From: Echria macrotheca
Taxonomy: Eukaryota > Ascomycota > Sordariomycetes > Sordariales > Schizotheciaceae
Length of the DNA: 64,000 nt
Assembly (NCBI GenBank): GCA_030411725.1
Contig: MU839857.1
Coordinates: 62,001-126,000 of the forward strand
Reading direction: 5' to 3'
The position numbers and the translations under genes were made by a program. The notes beneath the pieces are model-generated. The model worked only from the letters and a program-made list of their open reading frames with translations, was not told where the DNA came from and made no database searches. The first letter of the stretch is position 1. Each line of letters opens with the position of its first letter. Positions 1 to 11,286 of this stretch are shown in pieces.

Positions 1-652
1 GAACAAGTCACTCGTCGTCGGCCCCTCGGGCGAGCGCATATCGACGAGCACGAACTTCTTGTTCTGCCCCTCCAAGCTCGTCGCCATCGCCTGGTACTGC
101 TTGTTCACGTCGACGCGGCACGCGTCCTGCGCGGCCACCTTGTTCGCCAGCAGCGTGGCCGCGACGACCGTTACCCCGGGGCTGGCGGTAAATATATCGT
201 TGATGAGCGCGGTGAGGTTGGCGCCGGCGTCCGGGACTAATTTGCCCGAGTTGCAGTTGTTCGTCCCGGCCTCGATGAGGACCAGGTTGGGCAGGAACAT
301 GGGCGTCGCGGTCCGCGCGGCCTCGGCGATTTGCGAGAGCACAAAACCGCTGGTCGCTTCGACCTGGTTGTCGGTGAAGTTGCCGTTGCGGTGACGCCCG
401 ACGTAGTTCACCTCGTGTCCGGCCGAGACGAGCGTGGTGCGCAGGTCGAGGCGGTACGAGTTGCCTGTGGACGAGCCGACGCCAAAGGTCACCGAGGCGC
501 CGACGGGGAGGATGCGCAGCGCGGTTGCGGACGTGGTATTATTAGCCCCAGCCGCCAGGGCGCAGGGGAGTGCTGGTGGGTTTTGTTAGTCGTGGCCATA
601 GGGGACAATAAGGGGACACCGTACCGGCAAGGAATAACAGCGATGAAATCAT
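1..652 (-). CDS. Secreted SGNH/GDSL-type hydrolase, 5' part only
   Basis: Likely secreted esterase/lipase-like hydrolase; the gene runs off the left edge, so the C-terminal Asp-His catalytic block is not visible. Two exons read 652-625 and 572-1, separated by a 52-base GT-AG intron (624-573). Splicing joins MISSLLFLA to LPCALAAG, a plausible signal peptide. Block I is LPVGASVTFGVGS, with GAS where the family name motif has GDS (the Ser is kept; GAS is common in fungal members). Block III is EAGTNNC. The frame then stays open to base 1, about 200 codons in all. The substrate cannot be told. Next gene on the same strand is a secreted DUF8021 protein. Confidence 0.85.
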
Positions 653-1093
653 CGTGAGATTTCTGACAACTCCAGGTTGGTCCGATTTCGATGCCAAGAC
701 TTTTCCAAGAACTTGGGAAGCGGATTCTCGGGCGAGATATAGGCCCTGTGGGTCGAAACCTGGTGCTGGCAGCCGGGATGGTAGCCGATCGTGTCGCGTG
801 GTTCAGATCGGTTTCAGCCTTTCGGCGGCGTCATGCGTGCCGCACCTTGGGATGGTGATGCTACGTAAACTATTTTTGGGGAAGATTGATCGACGGGGAG
901 ATCATCGAGTTTGAGCTACACGTGGAATAGAATTGTGGAGGGAATTGGGGTGTACTTTTGGGGATGACAGACATCAGAGCAGGAGGGGCCACCCTCACCC
1001 AACAACAAGTCCTACGGACATTTGAACCTTTGCGACTCCTATTTACATTCAACAACATCAAGATACGATGGTACCTCCTAACCATACAAGGCT
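653..1093. other. Intergenic, 441 bp
   Basis: Space between two minus-strand genes, holding the SGNH promoter and the DUF8021 3' end. The small open frames on both strands overlap one another and match nothing I know. No other structure seen. Confidence 0.6.
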
Positions 1094-1873
1094 TTACACG
1101 GTCACGGTATGTACATATTTGACCTTCCCCCCTTCAACGCGAATCTCATGGCTATCCGGCAAATTCCCCAACGAATCAAACGAGCAGAGCACATCGACCG
1201 ACCCAAGCGTCTCGTCGATGACATACCGACGCATCCCGTTATTCTTCGCGCTGCCGCCCCTAGGCAACGACGCACCACACGGCCGCGTGAGCTGACTGCC
1301 CTCGACACGCTCGCAATCAGTACCCCAGGAGATGCTATCCGCGGCCGTCTTGTCCGTCCACATATCGAGGTACGCATCCCCGAACTTCTTGAGGAGCTCG
1401 CGGCTGGGCCGCTGCTCGGCCGCCAGCGGGCTCCAGTTCTCCTTGGAGATCAGATCGAGCGTCTTCTTGGCGTTGAAGAAGAGCGAGCCGGTCGTCGCCG
1501 CGATGGTGTCAATGAGAGAAATGGTCGACGTGTCCCCGTCGGCCGGGTGGCGGATCTGCGTCGCGAGCACGTACGGCTTGGTCCCGCCCGACGAGATGAG
1601 CATCGTGTAGCTCGCGCAGGCCGTCGTGTCGGCCGTCGACCGGTTCAAGTCGATCTTGAGCGGCTGGCTGAGCACGCCCCGCGCGATGTCGGCCTTTTTG
1701 TTGTTCTCCATGTACGTGAAGTTGGTCGCCGAGAGCTTGAGTCCCAATGTGCTGCCTGCTGCGATGGCGGCTACGTAGCTGCTGGCCGCCGCGAGGAGTC
1801 CTTCCCGTGTGCATTCGGCCGAGACCGAGGTCGTCGCCCCGGCAAGGGCTAGCAGGTGAGTGAGGCGGACCAT
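1094..1873 (-). CDS. Secreted DUF8021-type protein
   Basis: Single-exon gene, 259 residues. I start at the Met of MVRLTHLLALAGA because a signal peptide (cleavage near SVSA-E) begins there; an upstream in-frame Met would add 17 polar residues. The chain resembles fungal secreted proteins carrying DUF8021: an N-terminal segment with a CTREGLLAA-like start and conserved Trp and Cys in the second half (DMWTDKTA, WGTDCERVEG, TRPCGASLP) and a C-terminal VHTVTV strand. Several NxT/S sites fit secretion. Biochemical function is unknown for the family. The intron-free antisense frame across the same span is a GC3 shadow. Confidence 0.75.
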   Translation of the reverse strand: MVRLTHLLALAGATTSVSAECTREGLLAAASSYVAAIAAGSTLGLKLSATNFTYMENNKKADIARGVLSQPLKIDLNRSTADTTACASYTMLISSGGTKPYVLATQIRHPADGDTSTISLIDTIAATTGSLFFNAKKTLDLISKENWSPLAAEQRPSRELLKKFGDAYLDMWTDKTAADSISWGTDCERVEGSQLTRPCGASLPRGGSAKNNGMRRYVIDETLGSVDVLCSFDSLGNLPDSHEIRVEGGKVKYVHTVTV

Positions 1874-2926
1874 GTTGACGTTGAGGTCGTGGTGCCGTTC
1901 CTGTTGGTCGGGAACATGTCGCACAGCTGGGGGGAGAGGCTCTTAAGGTTCTCACCGGAATGCACCTGGGGCGGTAGTGTAATCAGGGGAGTTACCGGTT
2001 TGGTGGGAATCCGGGTTTAGGCGGCATCTATGACTTGCTCCGTCCCCGCTGGATTGATTGTGTTTTTGTTCCGAGGCCGGAATTAGCCACGGCAGTTTAG
2101 GCAGCTCCGCACGGGACTGGACGGCCAGATGAATAGACTAGATCGGCGATTTCTTATGACACCGAGAATGAACTGCTTTGCGACCCAATCATTTCTCGTT
2201 GTGTGTTGCTTGTCAAGAATCTTGAAAACTCCGGTCAGGGCAATCAAAGTTGGGTTGATATCTAGGTAGCTTCGGGGGTGGGGAGATTTCTTTTGTTCTC
2301 CGTGATTATGTTTGCTGTGCGATATGGACGCAAGGAGGTAGGAATAGTCAGTTCTACGAGTCTACGTCATGGAAATCAGGCGATTAGGTACCGCATGTAT
2401 ACAATAATACACCGGGACTAGCTTGAGTTGTCAACTTTGCATGCTTTCAGCGCCAAATTACCCCGAAATTCTCTTACGTTCATAGTCCCTTGCTGGGTGG
2501 GTTAGGGTGAACTGTGGCTGATTTTCCCTGAGTGTTTTCCTGAGCTTCCCTCAGCTCCCCCTGATTCCTCCCTGATCTAGCTATATAGTGGTTTTTGTCT
2601 CATGACTAAACTTGTCCGGATCATTGACGCGTACGGTTGTGCTTGGGTTATCAAAGCACGATTGTAGCTTCGCTTCATTGCGCGTTTATAGTTGCCAGGG
2701 TACCTACGGTACCTAGGGGGGCACGGGGGTCTTTGGCTGCCGCCTCAATTCAACACTTTTTCTTCCCCAGTATCTATTCAATATAGGTATATACACTTCC
2801 TAGTATTTTTAAACACAGAATGCCAAGGGACCGGGCATGGGACGCCGGTCCCTATCCAAGTCAATCGACGCCCGCATTTAACTTGAGTGAGGTATTGCGA
2901 GCGCTGGCTCAGTTACCTTACTCGGA
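1874..2926. other. Intergenic, 1.05 kb
   Basis: Holds the DUF8021 promoter and the 3' flank of the HET gene. It is AT-richer than the neighbouring genes. Two nearly identical 9-mers stand side by side at 2699-2707 and 2708-2716 (GGTACCTAC, GGTACCTAG). No coding signal seen. Confidence 0.6.
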
Positions 2927-5312
2927 CTAAATAATTCGAATGGTTTGCCGTTCAGCTTCTCCGAAGAACCTGTGGACGGCGTACTCGGCCTGATTCCTAA
3001 CCTGCTGGCCCGCCCTGAGCTGGAAACTTCCGAGTCGCCTATACAGCTTCGATGTGTTCCTGTCAGCTTGCTCGACGAGAAGACCTTTCACTCCCACCAG
3101 ATTGCCAACGTCGAGTTCCATAATTCCCACCAGAAACAGGTTGCTCGGGGTCATATTGCTTCGTGCTCTTGCCACCGCTACTCCATCTCCGTCCGAAGAA
3201 TCTAGGAGCAGTAACAGTATCCAACGGCTATCGCTGCCCTCACGAGCACCCCAGAGGCCATACCTAATTATAAGAAATTCCACTAGATCGGATAGTCAGA
3301 TCCTCTGTCGATACCCATTCAATGTCGCCAAATGCCCGTACTTCGCTGATCGATCGTACCGCAGCCGTCAAGAGAATATGACCGCCGGTGAGACTCCCGT
3401 ACGGAGCTGCAGGCGCTGCAAGATGCACCTCGCAGTCCTCGACCACGGCGTATGTTATTCTGTCTGAATTCCAGGTTGGCACCCTCACTGGCCCGTCGAT
3501 ACTCGCCCACGACCAAGAAGGCGCTCGATAGTCTTGAGGCCTTTCTGACTTCCTGGTGTCCCGATACCACAGCAGCTGGGGGAGCCAGGTCGAAGGCTTG
3601 GATTGATCTGCGAGCAAACCCGCCCTATATAGCGGATTCTCGCCGCGCTGTCTGCTGACTTGTACCATATGCCCCGCGAGTGCAGACAAGGCGAGTAACT
3701 TGTCTCCGGCACGTCCTAGGGTGCGTCTCGTATATTCTTCCACGATGGTGGCCCATTGGCTGTCCATGGGACGGTCGATCAAAGAGCCAACTGGGTAGAT
3801 CCCGTCCACCAAGGATTGTGTGCCAGGAATAGTCCGGTCCAATAAGGCGGTAATATTGCCGCCAGGGCTTCCGAAAGAGTTGAGACATGACCAATGGACT
3901 TGTCTGTGCCCGAAGATGAGGATCCGGCGGGAGAGGAGCGACTCTTGGAGTGTCCAGCCTCTCTCAGTCGTGGGCTCGACCTGCGGCTCGGACTCCTCGA
4001 GGAGGTATACGTGTCCGACGAAATTTCGTTGATTTCCCATGAAAGAATAAAGCGGAAGCCGGATCGGACCAGCTTCGAAGCTGGGTTCTTCCCGGCGGCC
4101 GAGAAAACCGTCGACGCATTTCCTGGCCGAAGCCGCGCACAACGTAACCGTAGCTCTGCCGTAGTATCTGGCCATGCGGCTGATCTCAATCGTCTTGTCA
4201 GGGTTGTTTCCCTTGTTGTCGTCATCGTCTTGAAGGATGCAGAGGGCATCGACCCACAGGTACCGGAATCCGGTGGCTCTCGCCACCCAGACGGTGTCCT
4301 GTAGTGTTTGAGGCAGCTTCGAGAGCTCAATACCTTCCTTCAGGTGACTGCAGTTTTCCCGCAGGAGTTTGATAGGTTGGTCGCCGCCCCAGCAGTAAGA
4401 TAGGGCCATGAAGCCGGCCTCGGAGATGTCGTCCCTTAAAATATCATCGTTTTCGTTGCCGTTTGTTTCGATCAATTTAACCGTATGAGTGTCGGTTTCT
4501 GTTGATCCTACGCTAAGAAGCCGTGTGGGTATGTCCTCGGAGCTCACTCTCTCTCTTGGGAGAACACCAACCTCCGACAAGCGGTCCATGTAGAGATGCG
4601 AAATCTGGTCTGTCCTGCACCAGTTGTGCCAATGCATGCAGGTCTGGAAACAGGCCCTGGCGAACTCGACGGATCTGCTAGATTTGACATCTCGCTCGTA
4701 AGGTCGAGACGAAATGTACTCGGATGCTGCATCAGGAGGAGTAGCCCAGGCGACTAGGCTTCCCAGGTTGGTGGAACGCCGCAAGCCAACACCATCGGCG
4801 ACAGAATCCCGGCGAGTAAAACTGCACGAGAGAACACATCGTCTGTCGTCGTCAGCTGGCGAAGATGAGCCATATAGCTCAAAATAACAGGAAGCCACCA
4901 CCATGGCCATGCCGTTTTCCGTCTCCCAGTCCTGAGACACAACGTCGATGTATCGGGCAACTTTGTCGACCATCCAACGATATAATTCACAGCCGGATAT
5001 AGCTGCCGTAACAGCTTGATGAAGGTCGTGATCCAGCTTCATGGAGTATCGATAGCTAGTGCCGCTGGCGGCAGTACCGAAAGGACGCTCACATCGAGAG
5101 CAGACATACCGGGCGTCGTCCGTGACCCTTCCCACGCCCGAGAACAAGCACTCCAAACACGTGAAAATCTGAGGGGTAATGGTCAGATTGACGGTGGCAG
5201 TCGCGCAAGCCTGGCAGGCGTGAGGGTTCTGAAACGTAAATGATGACTTGGTCTCGGCTTCGAGGCGATCTCGGAACCTGTGAAGGTAGGAGATTATGCT
5301 TTGCATCTCCAT
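2927..5312 (-). CDS. HET-domain (heterokaryon incompatibility) protein
   Basis: HET-domain protein of the kind linked to fungal non-self recognition and programmed cell death. The main exon (5312 to about 3270) encodes roughly 680 residues. The N-terminus has a Cys cluster (CQAC near 33, CLEC near 52, CSRC near 71) that could bind zinc. The three HET blocks are in order: FMALSYCWGG (near 301), YLWVDALCILQDD with RMARYYGRATVT (351-390), and RGWTLQESLLSRR (near 451). The frame stops at 3264, but another frame just after it (to 2927) reads VKGLLVEQ...LYRRLGSF, the usual HET C-terminus, so a last intron is likely. One phase-consistent reading pairs the GTATCG donor after IEW with an acceptor GTGAG just before the GSDSRW codons; I cannot prove the junction. 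A frameshift is the alternative. Confidence 0.85.
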
Positions 5313-5951
5313 TACTGGTATGGAAGATAGGACGCCTCTTAAGAACTAGAGTTTTGCACGTTGCTTGGAAAGTTCCAGTCTATACAAGGCACAATTGGAG
5401 ATGATGAAGCGGGGTTGATCGTGCCTTCCTACGGAGAGTATCAGCTCGCGCGTTGATGCCTAACGAGGCACGAAAACACGCTTCGGTGCAATTTCCATGG
5501 CCATTCGCTGGATTGTTACGGAAAAACAGCTTTTCCGGGGCTGAGGCACTTTGCCATAAGTGCAGTAGGTTCACATCAACTGTTACGAGGAGGAGATATC
5601 TACGGATGTATATCTCAGAAAAGCTGCAGTACTGTTGTAATTATTTCCAAAACGACTAGAAAGAAGACGGTTAGAGTGATAATGACAATTGGAAGGAGCG
5701 TGGCGGAGTGAATTGGCGGCTGGCCTTCTGTTGATGATTGGATCGACGCCTGTGTTATTGTGGGATATCAAGTTTCACACGACATTTAGGCCTTGGCAAC
5801 CTGCAACACCTCAAGCTTAACCCCAAACAGTATCTGAGCTGCAGCCTTGGTGAAGAATAGCGGGGGCCAGCAGATTTACAAAAAGACCGTCGACCCCGCA
5901 CGTTGAGCTCAACTCCCCGAATGTCTTCGTCCCATTACTGAGCTGTAAGCC
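5313..5951. other. Divergent intergenic, 639 bp
   Basis: Shared upstream region of the HET gene (minus) and the P450 (plus). Short opposing open frames only; no recognised site. Confidence 0.6.
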
Positions 5952-7697
5952 ATGGAGTCTTCAGGAGGACTGGTGCACAAACTTGGGGCTCTGCTCCCTT
6001 CTCTAAAATCTTTGCCCTTCTTGGATCTATTTGTTGCGGCAGTGGCCATCGGAGTAGCTACGGTATTCGCATGGTATGCCCTCGCCTGGGCGACCTCACC
6101 GCTTCGACAGTTTCCCGGCCCGTTTCTGGCAGGTAAGCAACCCTCAAACACCTGTGTACGGTGGATAGTAACCAAGAAGCATAGGATGGACAAACTTCTG
6201 GCGTTTCGCCGCCACCCTGAGTGGCCGCTACCCCCTGAAGATGGTCGAGCTCCACAAGAAATACGGACCAGTCGTCCGAATCGGCCCAAACACTCTTGTC
6301 CTCAACTATCCCGAGTTGATACAGACAATCTACAGAACAGACAAAAAATACCCTAAGGTACCCTGCCTCCATTAGACCTCGCAGACTACGTTCACACGCG
6401 ACGACGCTAACACATCAAAGACCGAGATGTATCACAGCAGCAGCGCCAAAGTCGACGGCAAGATCCAGTACACCCTCTTCGCCACGACCGACGCCGAAGC
6501 CGCAGCCCAGATGAAGCGCCCCATCGTGAAACAATACAACTGGGCCTCCACTCTCGCGCTCGAACCGCACGTCGACACCGCCATCCATGAATTCTGCAGC
6601 AACATCGACCGACGCTTCGTGGACCCCAAAATCCCCTGCGACCTCTGGGAATGGTCTCTCTACTGTCCGTCCCCCCCCTTATTCCCCCAAGGTTCACTCA
6701 CTAATACCAAAAAGTCGCCTGGGACCTAAGCGGCGCCCTAATCTTCTCCCGCCCCTTCGGCTACCTCGCCGCCGGCCGCGATTTCGACAACACCATCCGC
6801 CTCTCATCCCAGGTAGGCGACTACTTCGCCATGGTCTCGCCGGTCCCCTGGCTCGATTTCCTGCTGGACAAGAACCCCGTCGTCAAAATCGGCACCGCGC
6901 CGTTTATCAGTCTCGCCACGCTGGTGGTGAACAACATCATGTCGCGCGCGCAGGGCAAGGACACAAACTTCAGCCCGTCGCAGCCCGACTACCTGCAGTA
7001 CTTCCTCGACGCGAAGCAACAGAATCCCGATGTCGTCGACGACGCGACGGTGGTCGGGTACGCGATGGTGCACGTCATCGCCGGCGCGGATACGAGCGCC
7101 ATCACGATCTGTGCCGTCCTCTACCTCGCGCTCAAACACCCGGCCGTCTACGACAGGCTGGTCGCCGAGGTCAGGGGCGCGGGGATTCCAGTCGACAAAC
7201 CGCTGCCGTATAGCGTGTGCAAATCGCTGTCGTACCTGGATGCCGTCATCCGCGAGGCGATGCGTCTCCAGCCCGTCGTCGGGTCGCAGATGGAACGCTA
7301 CGTGCCCCCCGAGGGACTCGCGCTCCCCGATGGGCGGGTCGTACCGCCCGGGACGGCGGTCGGGCTGAATCCGTACGTGGTCGGCCAGAACACGGAGTGG
7401 TTCGGCGAGGACGCGGGGCAGTTCCGGCCGGAGCGGTGGTTGAAGTCCGAGGGGGAAAGTGACGAGGTCTTTGCGGAGCGGTATGGACGGCTGGCGGCGG
7501 CGGATATCAACTTTGGCGCGGGCGAGAGGACGTGTCTGGGGAAGAATTTGGGGTTGGTGGAAGTGTACAAGACCGTTGGGACGTTGGTGAATCGCTATGA
7601 GATTCGTCTGGCGGAGCCGGATAAGGAGTGGGAGATAACGGGGTCGTGGGTGAGGAAGCCAAAGAGGGTTGTGGTTAGGTTTGGGCGGAGGCAGTGA
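5952..7697 (+). CDS. Cytochrome P450 monooxygenase (pisatin demethylase-like)
   Basis: Membrane-anchored haem monooxygenase, 526 residues. Exons read 5952-6132, 6185-6357, 6421-6664 and 6715-7697; all phases agree. The third intron has an unusual GTCCGT donor. An N-terminal hydrophobic anchor (near residues 28-48) precedes the FPGPFLAG hinge. The I-helix is AGADTS, the K-helix EAMR, the PERF-type motif PERW, and the haem loop FGAGERTCLGKN with the Cys ligand. All catalytic landmarks are present, so it is probably active. The overall pattern resembles the Pezizomycotina pisatin-demethylase-like P450s; the substrate is unknown. No biosynthetic backbone gene is nearby. Confidence 0.92.
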
Positions 7698-9136
7698 TTT
7701 GGATGGACTTGGGTTTCTTTTGGATAATGTTGTCCTTGGTGTCACGGCATCAGCGCAGCGCTACGACGACTAGGCTATGACTCCAAGAAGGATACTAATC
7801 ATGTAAGCTGCAAGCCTGATTGATTTCACAGCTCGTTACCTGGCACCCGCACGATCGGTTGTGCAGCGTCGTAACGCTAGGTAGAAGGACGAAGGGGTGT
7901 GCGCTCTATCGCTGACCCGGACGAATACTGCATTTTGTGCAACCTATTGCTAGAGCAGCGTATCTACGGATTCCCGGCACTTTGTCTAGAAGCTCTCTCT
8001 TTACTCGGGTACTGAATCCGGTATGTTAGTGCCCGTGAACTTTTCTAGCTGTCCTCGTACGGCACAGCCCCTGAATAGGTTAGTACTCGCCGGTATCCGG
8101 ACGACTCTGATGCCGATGCGCTATGCTGTGGAACTAACGGTAAAATCACCACTACAGCCATCGTACGATATGTGCAGATAAGACATATTCAAAGATAATG
8201 CGGCTTCGCTAGTATCAGGTGCGGGTCAAGTACCCCCGACAAGATCAATGGCAAAAGGACTGCTGTGCCGCACGCGGCACACGTCACTGATCCCCCCTAT
8301 CGAAAATACACGGAGACAAAACATTCACAATTAGAGATGTGTAGATCCTTACCGATAAACGACACCGCAAAAATCTTATCCAGCCTTTGATACGAACTAC
8401 TAACCCTCCCACTAGCAACACCATGCTGTTCCCTTCATTCAAACCCAAGTCGTGGAACACGGAAGTGTCGGCTCCTGCAGTCTCGGTAGGCTGCCGAACA
8501 GAGCCAATCACACGCCAAACAAACAAACCGGTCTGGGCTTACACGAATCCACCGCAGAAGATACCACGGGCCGGAAGCCCGGGACCATGGATCGACCCAA
8601 GACCCGACCGAATTGCAACTTGCACGAGTCGATCTCGTCGAACCCAATCAGCCGGAACGCCAAGGTCACACAGGCTATCAGCTCGCCAGATGTGCCGACG
8701 CCGGAACCCCTCAGTTGCCCTTTTGTCCCGTTATTAATCTCGCGACAGGGGGATATGGTATATTGCACTTTAGCCATAACGACCGTGGCTAGCCTAGCCA
8801 GGCCCTGGTTAGTAGTACAGGACATCCGATACGCCCCTGGCTGCATATGTCCATCGACAGCCTTCTCGATTGCCCACTTTGGCACCGGACAATTTCTTTG
8901 GCCCCCAGGGCAGGGTCTCTAGTCTTCCTACCCGAGTGCGTGTACCGGTCGATAGACTGCCGGTCTAGTTCCCTCCATTATTAAGCTATACATGATCCGA
9001 GCAAGGTTCAAGTCCGAATTGCCGGGATGAACGCGACTGAGCGTCTAGAAGGAATGGAAGAAGGGTGGGGAGGGTATAAGTGCAGTAGTCGCCCAGACTC
9101 GCGTCGAGAGCTCCTCACCGGGACCGTGACACATCC
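7698..9136. other. Intergenic, 1.44 kb
   Basis: Between the P450 and the GMC oxidoreductase. Open frames of 116-156 codons around 8387-8922 occur on both strands over the same bases, without recognisable domains, so I treat them as chance. No repeat or RNA gene seen. Confidence 0.55.
9075..9080 (+). promoter_or_regulatory. TATA-like box of the GMC gene
   Basis: TATAAG lies 57 bases before the chosen ATG of the oxidoreductase, a plausible core promoter position. Inferred from sequence alone. Confidence 0.3.
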
Positions 9137-11286
9137 ATGTGCAACATGTCTCGTCGTATGCTGTCTGTCCTCACCACGTGGGCCGCCATCGCGCCGGCGG
9201 TGGTCCTATCGGCGACCACCTATGACTACATCGTCGTCGGCAGCGGTCCCGGAGGCGGACCTCTGGCCTCGAACTTGGCACGCGCCGGGTTCTCCACCCT
9301 CCTGATCGAGGCGGGCGGGGACGAGACCCAGAATCCGACGTACTCGGACCTGGCCAACTTCCTCGAGGCATGCAACGACGAGGCCTCGCGCTGGGACTTT
9401 TGGGTGCGCCATTCCGACAATGCCACCCAGGACTTGGCCTTCCACCACACCACCTGGGACACTGGCGGCGGCACCTTTTATGTCGGGAACGACCCGCCCG
9501 CGGGGGCAAAGGTAAGCGTTTTCCTGGAACGAGAATCAGCTTCCAATCTGACCAGATTCAAGCTCCTGGGCATTCAGTATCCCCGGGCCGGCACTCTCGG
9601 CGGTTGTGCGATGCACAATGCCGGCGTCGCCTCCCTCGCGCAGGATGAAGACTGGAATGCCGTCGTCAATCTGACCGGCGATACCAGTTGGGAGGCCCCG
9701 AATGTGCGCAAATACCTGAAGGCCATCGAGAAGAACGAGTATATGCCAGCCGGTAATTCCGCTCACGGATACAATGGTAAGATCTAGGTACCTAATCAGA
9801 AACCGCTATTCAAGATACTGATTTCTGATCCAGGCTGGCTCTCGACATTCGTCAGCGATGTCTCCTGGGCCCAGGCGGCCAATAGCACGGGTGTCAGGAT
9901 CCTGGAGAAGCTTTCGACCTTGCTGAATCAGACCAGCAAGGACCCGAACGTGCTCTTCGGCGGGGATATCCTCGGCAACCCGCCCAACAAGGACCAGATC
10001 TCCTCCATCTACAACATGGCGTACCATTGCGACTCGGTACGTACCTATCCGAGCTTGTATTGCTCAGCCCCTGAGTGAGTGAGAGCTAGCTGACTGCGCG
10101 CAGAAAGGGAAACGATCCACTCCGGCCGACTTCATCCTGTCGACACTATCCGATCCGGCAAAGTATCCCCTGACGCTGAAGATGCGCACGCTGGTGACCA
10201 AGGTTCTCTTCAACAACTCGACGACGCAGCCCCGGGCCATCGGCGTCGAGATCATGGAGGGCGCCTCGCTGTACCGCGCCGACCCCAAGCACACGCCCGG
10301 CGCCAAGGGTCCGGTCTCGCAGGTCTTCGCGAGCAAGGAGGTCATCATCTCCGGCGGCACGTTCAACTCGCCCCAGATCCTGAAGCTGAGCGGCGTGGGG
10401 CCCAAGGCCGAGCTCGAGGCTCTCGGCATCAAAGTCGTCAAGGACCTCCCCGGCGTGGGCGAGAAGCTGGGCGATAACTACGAGGCGTCCATCATCGGCC
10501 TCACCAAGGAGCCGATCCCGGCCGGGCTGACGACGGCTATCTGGCGGACGCCCAATGCGGCGACCAAGAACCGCAACATCTACTCGTGGTGCGGGCCCTT
10601 CTCGTTCGAAGGTTTCTGGCCTGGATTCCCGACCGATTACGGCGCGAACCAGTGGGAGTGTGCCATGGTGCACATCGGGCCCAAGTCGCAAGCCGGTGTG
10701 TTTTTTTCCCCCTCTTGACTCCCTGAGCATTTCTCTATAAAATCCGGCGCGCGGCTTCCATGACGTGCACCGTATGATATACTGATTCCGTTACCTTACA
10801 GGCTCGGTCCGCCTCCGAACGGCCGACCCCCAGGATACACCGGACATCAACTTCCGCTTCTTCAAGAACCACGGCGACACCGACCTGGCCGAGCTCGTCG
10901 AGGCGACCAACATCCTGCGCTCGTCTTGGCTCGCCGCCGGCGACCCGGCCCTGCCCATCCAGGAGCTGCACCCGTGCCCGGGCGAGATCGGCAAGGCCAA
11001 GTGCACCGACGCCATGCAGGCCGAGTACTTCCGCGTGCAGGCTTACTCGCATCACGCCACGTCGACGTGCGCCATCGGCGCCGATAGCGATCCCATGGCC
11101 GTGCTGGACTCCAAGTTCCGCGTCCGCGGCGTGCAGGGACTGAGAGTCGTCGATGCGAGCGCGTGGCCGCAGGTTCCGGGCGCTTTCCCCGTCGTTCCGA
11201 CTATGATGTTGAGCCAGAAGGCTAGCGAGGATATCATCGCCGAGGCCAAGGCGCAGCAGGGCAGCCATGATCACGCCCATACTTAG
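9137..11286 (+). CDS. Secreted GMC-family FAD oxidoreductase
   Basis: FAD-dependent oxidoreductase of the glucose-methanol-choline family, 622 residues, probably secreted (MLSVLTTWAAIAPAVVLS signal). Exons: 9137-9511, 9563-9776, 9834-10036, 10104-10695, 10802-11286. The Rossmann motif is VVGSGPGGGPLASNLARAG with LLIEAGG; GMC signature 1 is YPRAGTLGG and signature 2 is SGGTFNSPQILKLSG. The first intron (51 bases) keeps frame and has no stop, so unspliced reading gives a false insertion before LLGIQYPRAG; its branch site is CTGAC and the acceptor is AAG. The catalytic His lies in YSHHATSTCAIG. Where most GMC enzymes have a second His or Asn, this one reads PGAFPVVP, placing Phe there. The substrate is unknown. 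Confidence 0.9.

Noticed and set aside
1109..1852. 247-codon plus-strand frame opposite the DUF8021 gene
   Set aside because: Arg-rich, domain-free and fully antisense to a good gene; a GC3 shadow.
8387..8922. Overlapping frames of 116-156 codons on both strands
   Set aside because: They use the same bases on both strands, show no domain and no sensible splice partners.
9512..9555. 44-base intron ending at CCAG in the GMC gene
   Set aside because: It would shift the frame and destroy the YPRAGTLGG signature; the AAG acceptor 7 bases later keeps it.
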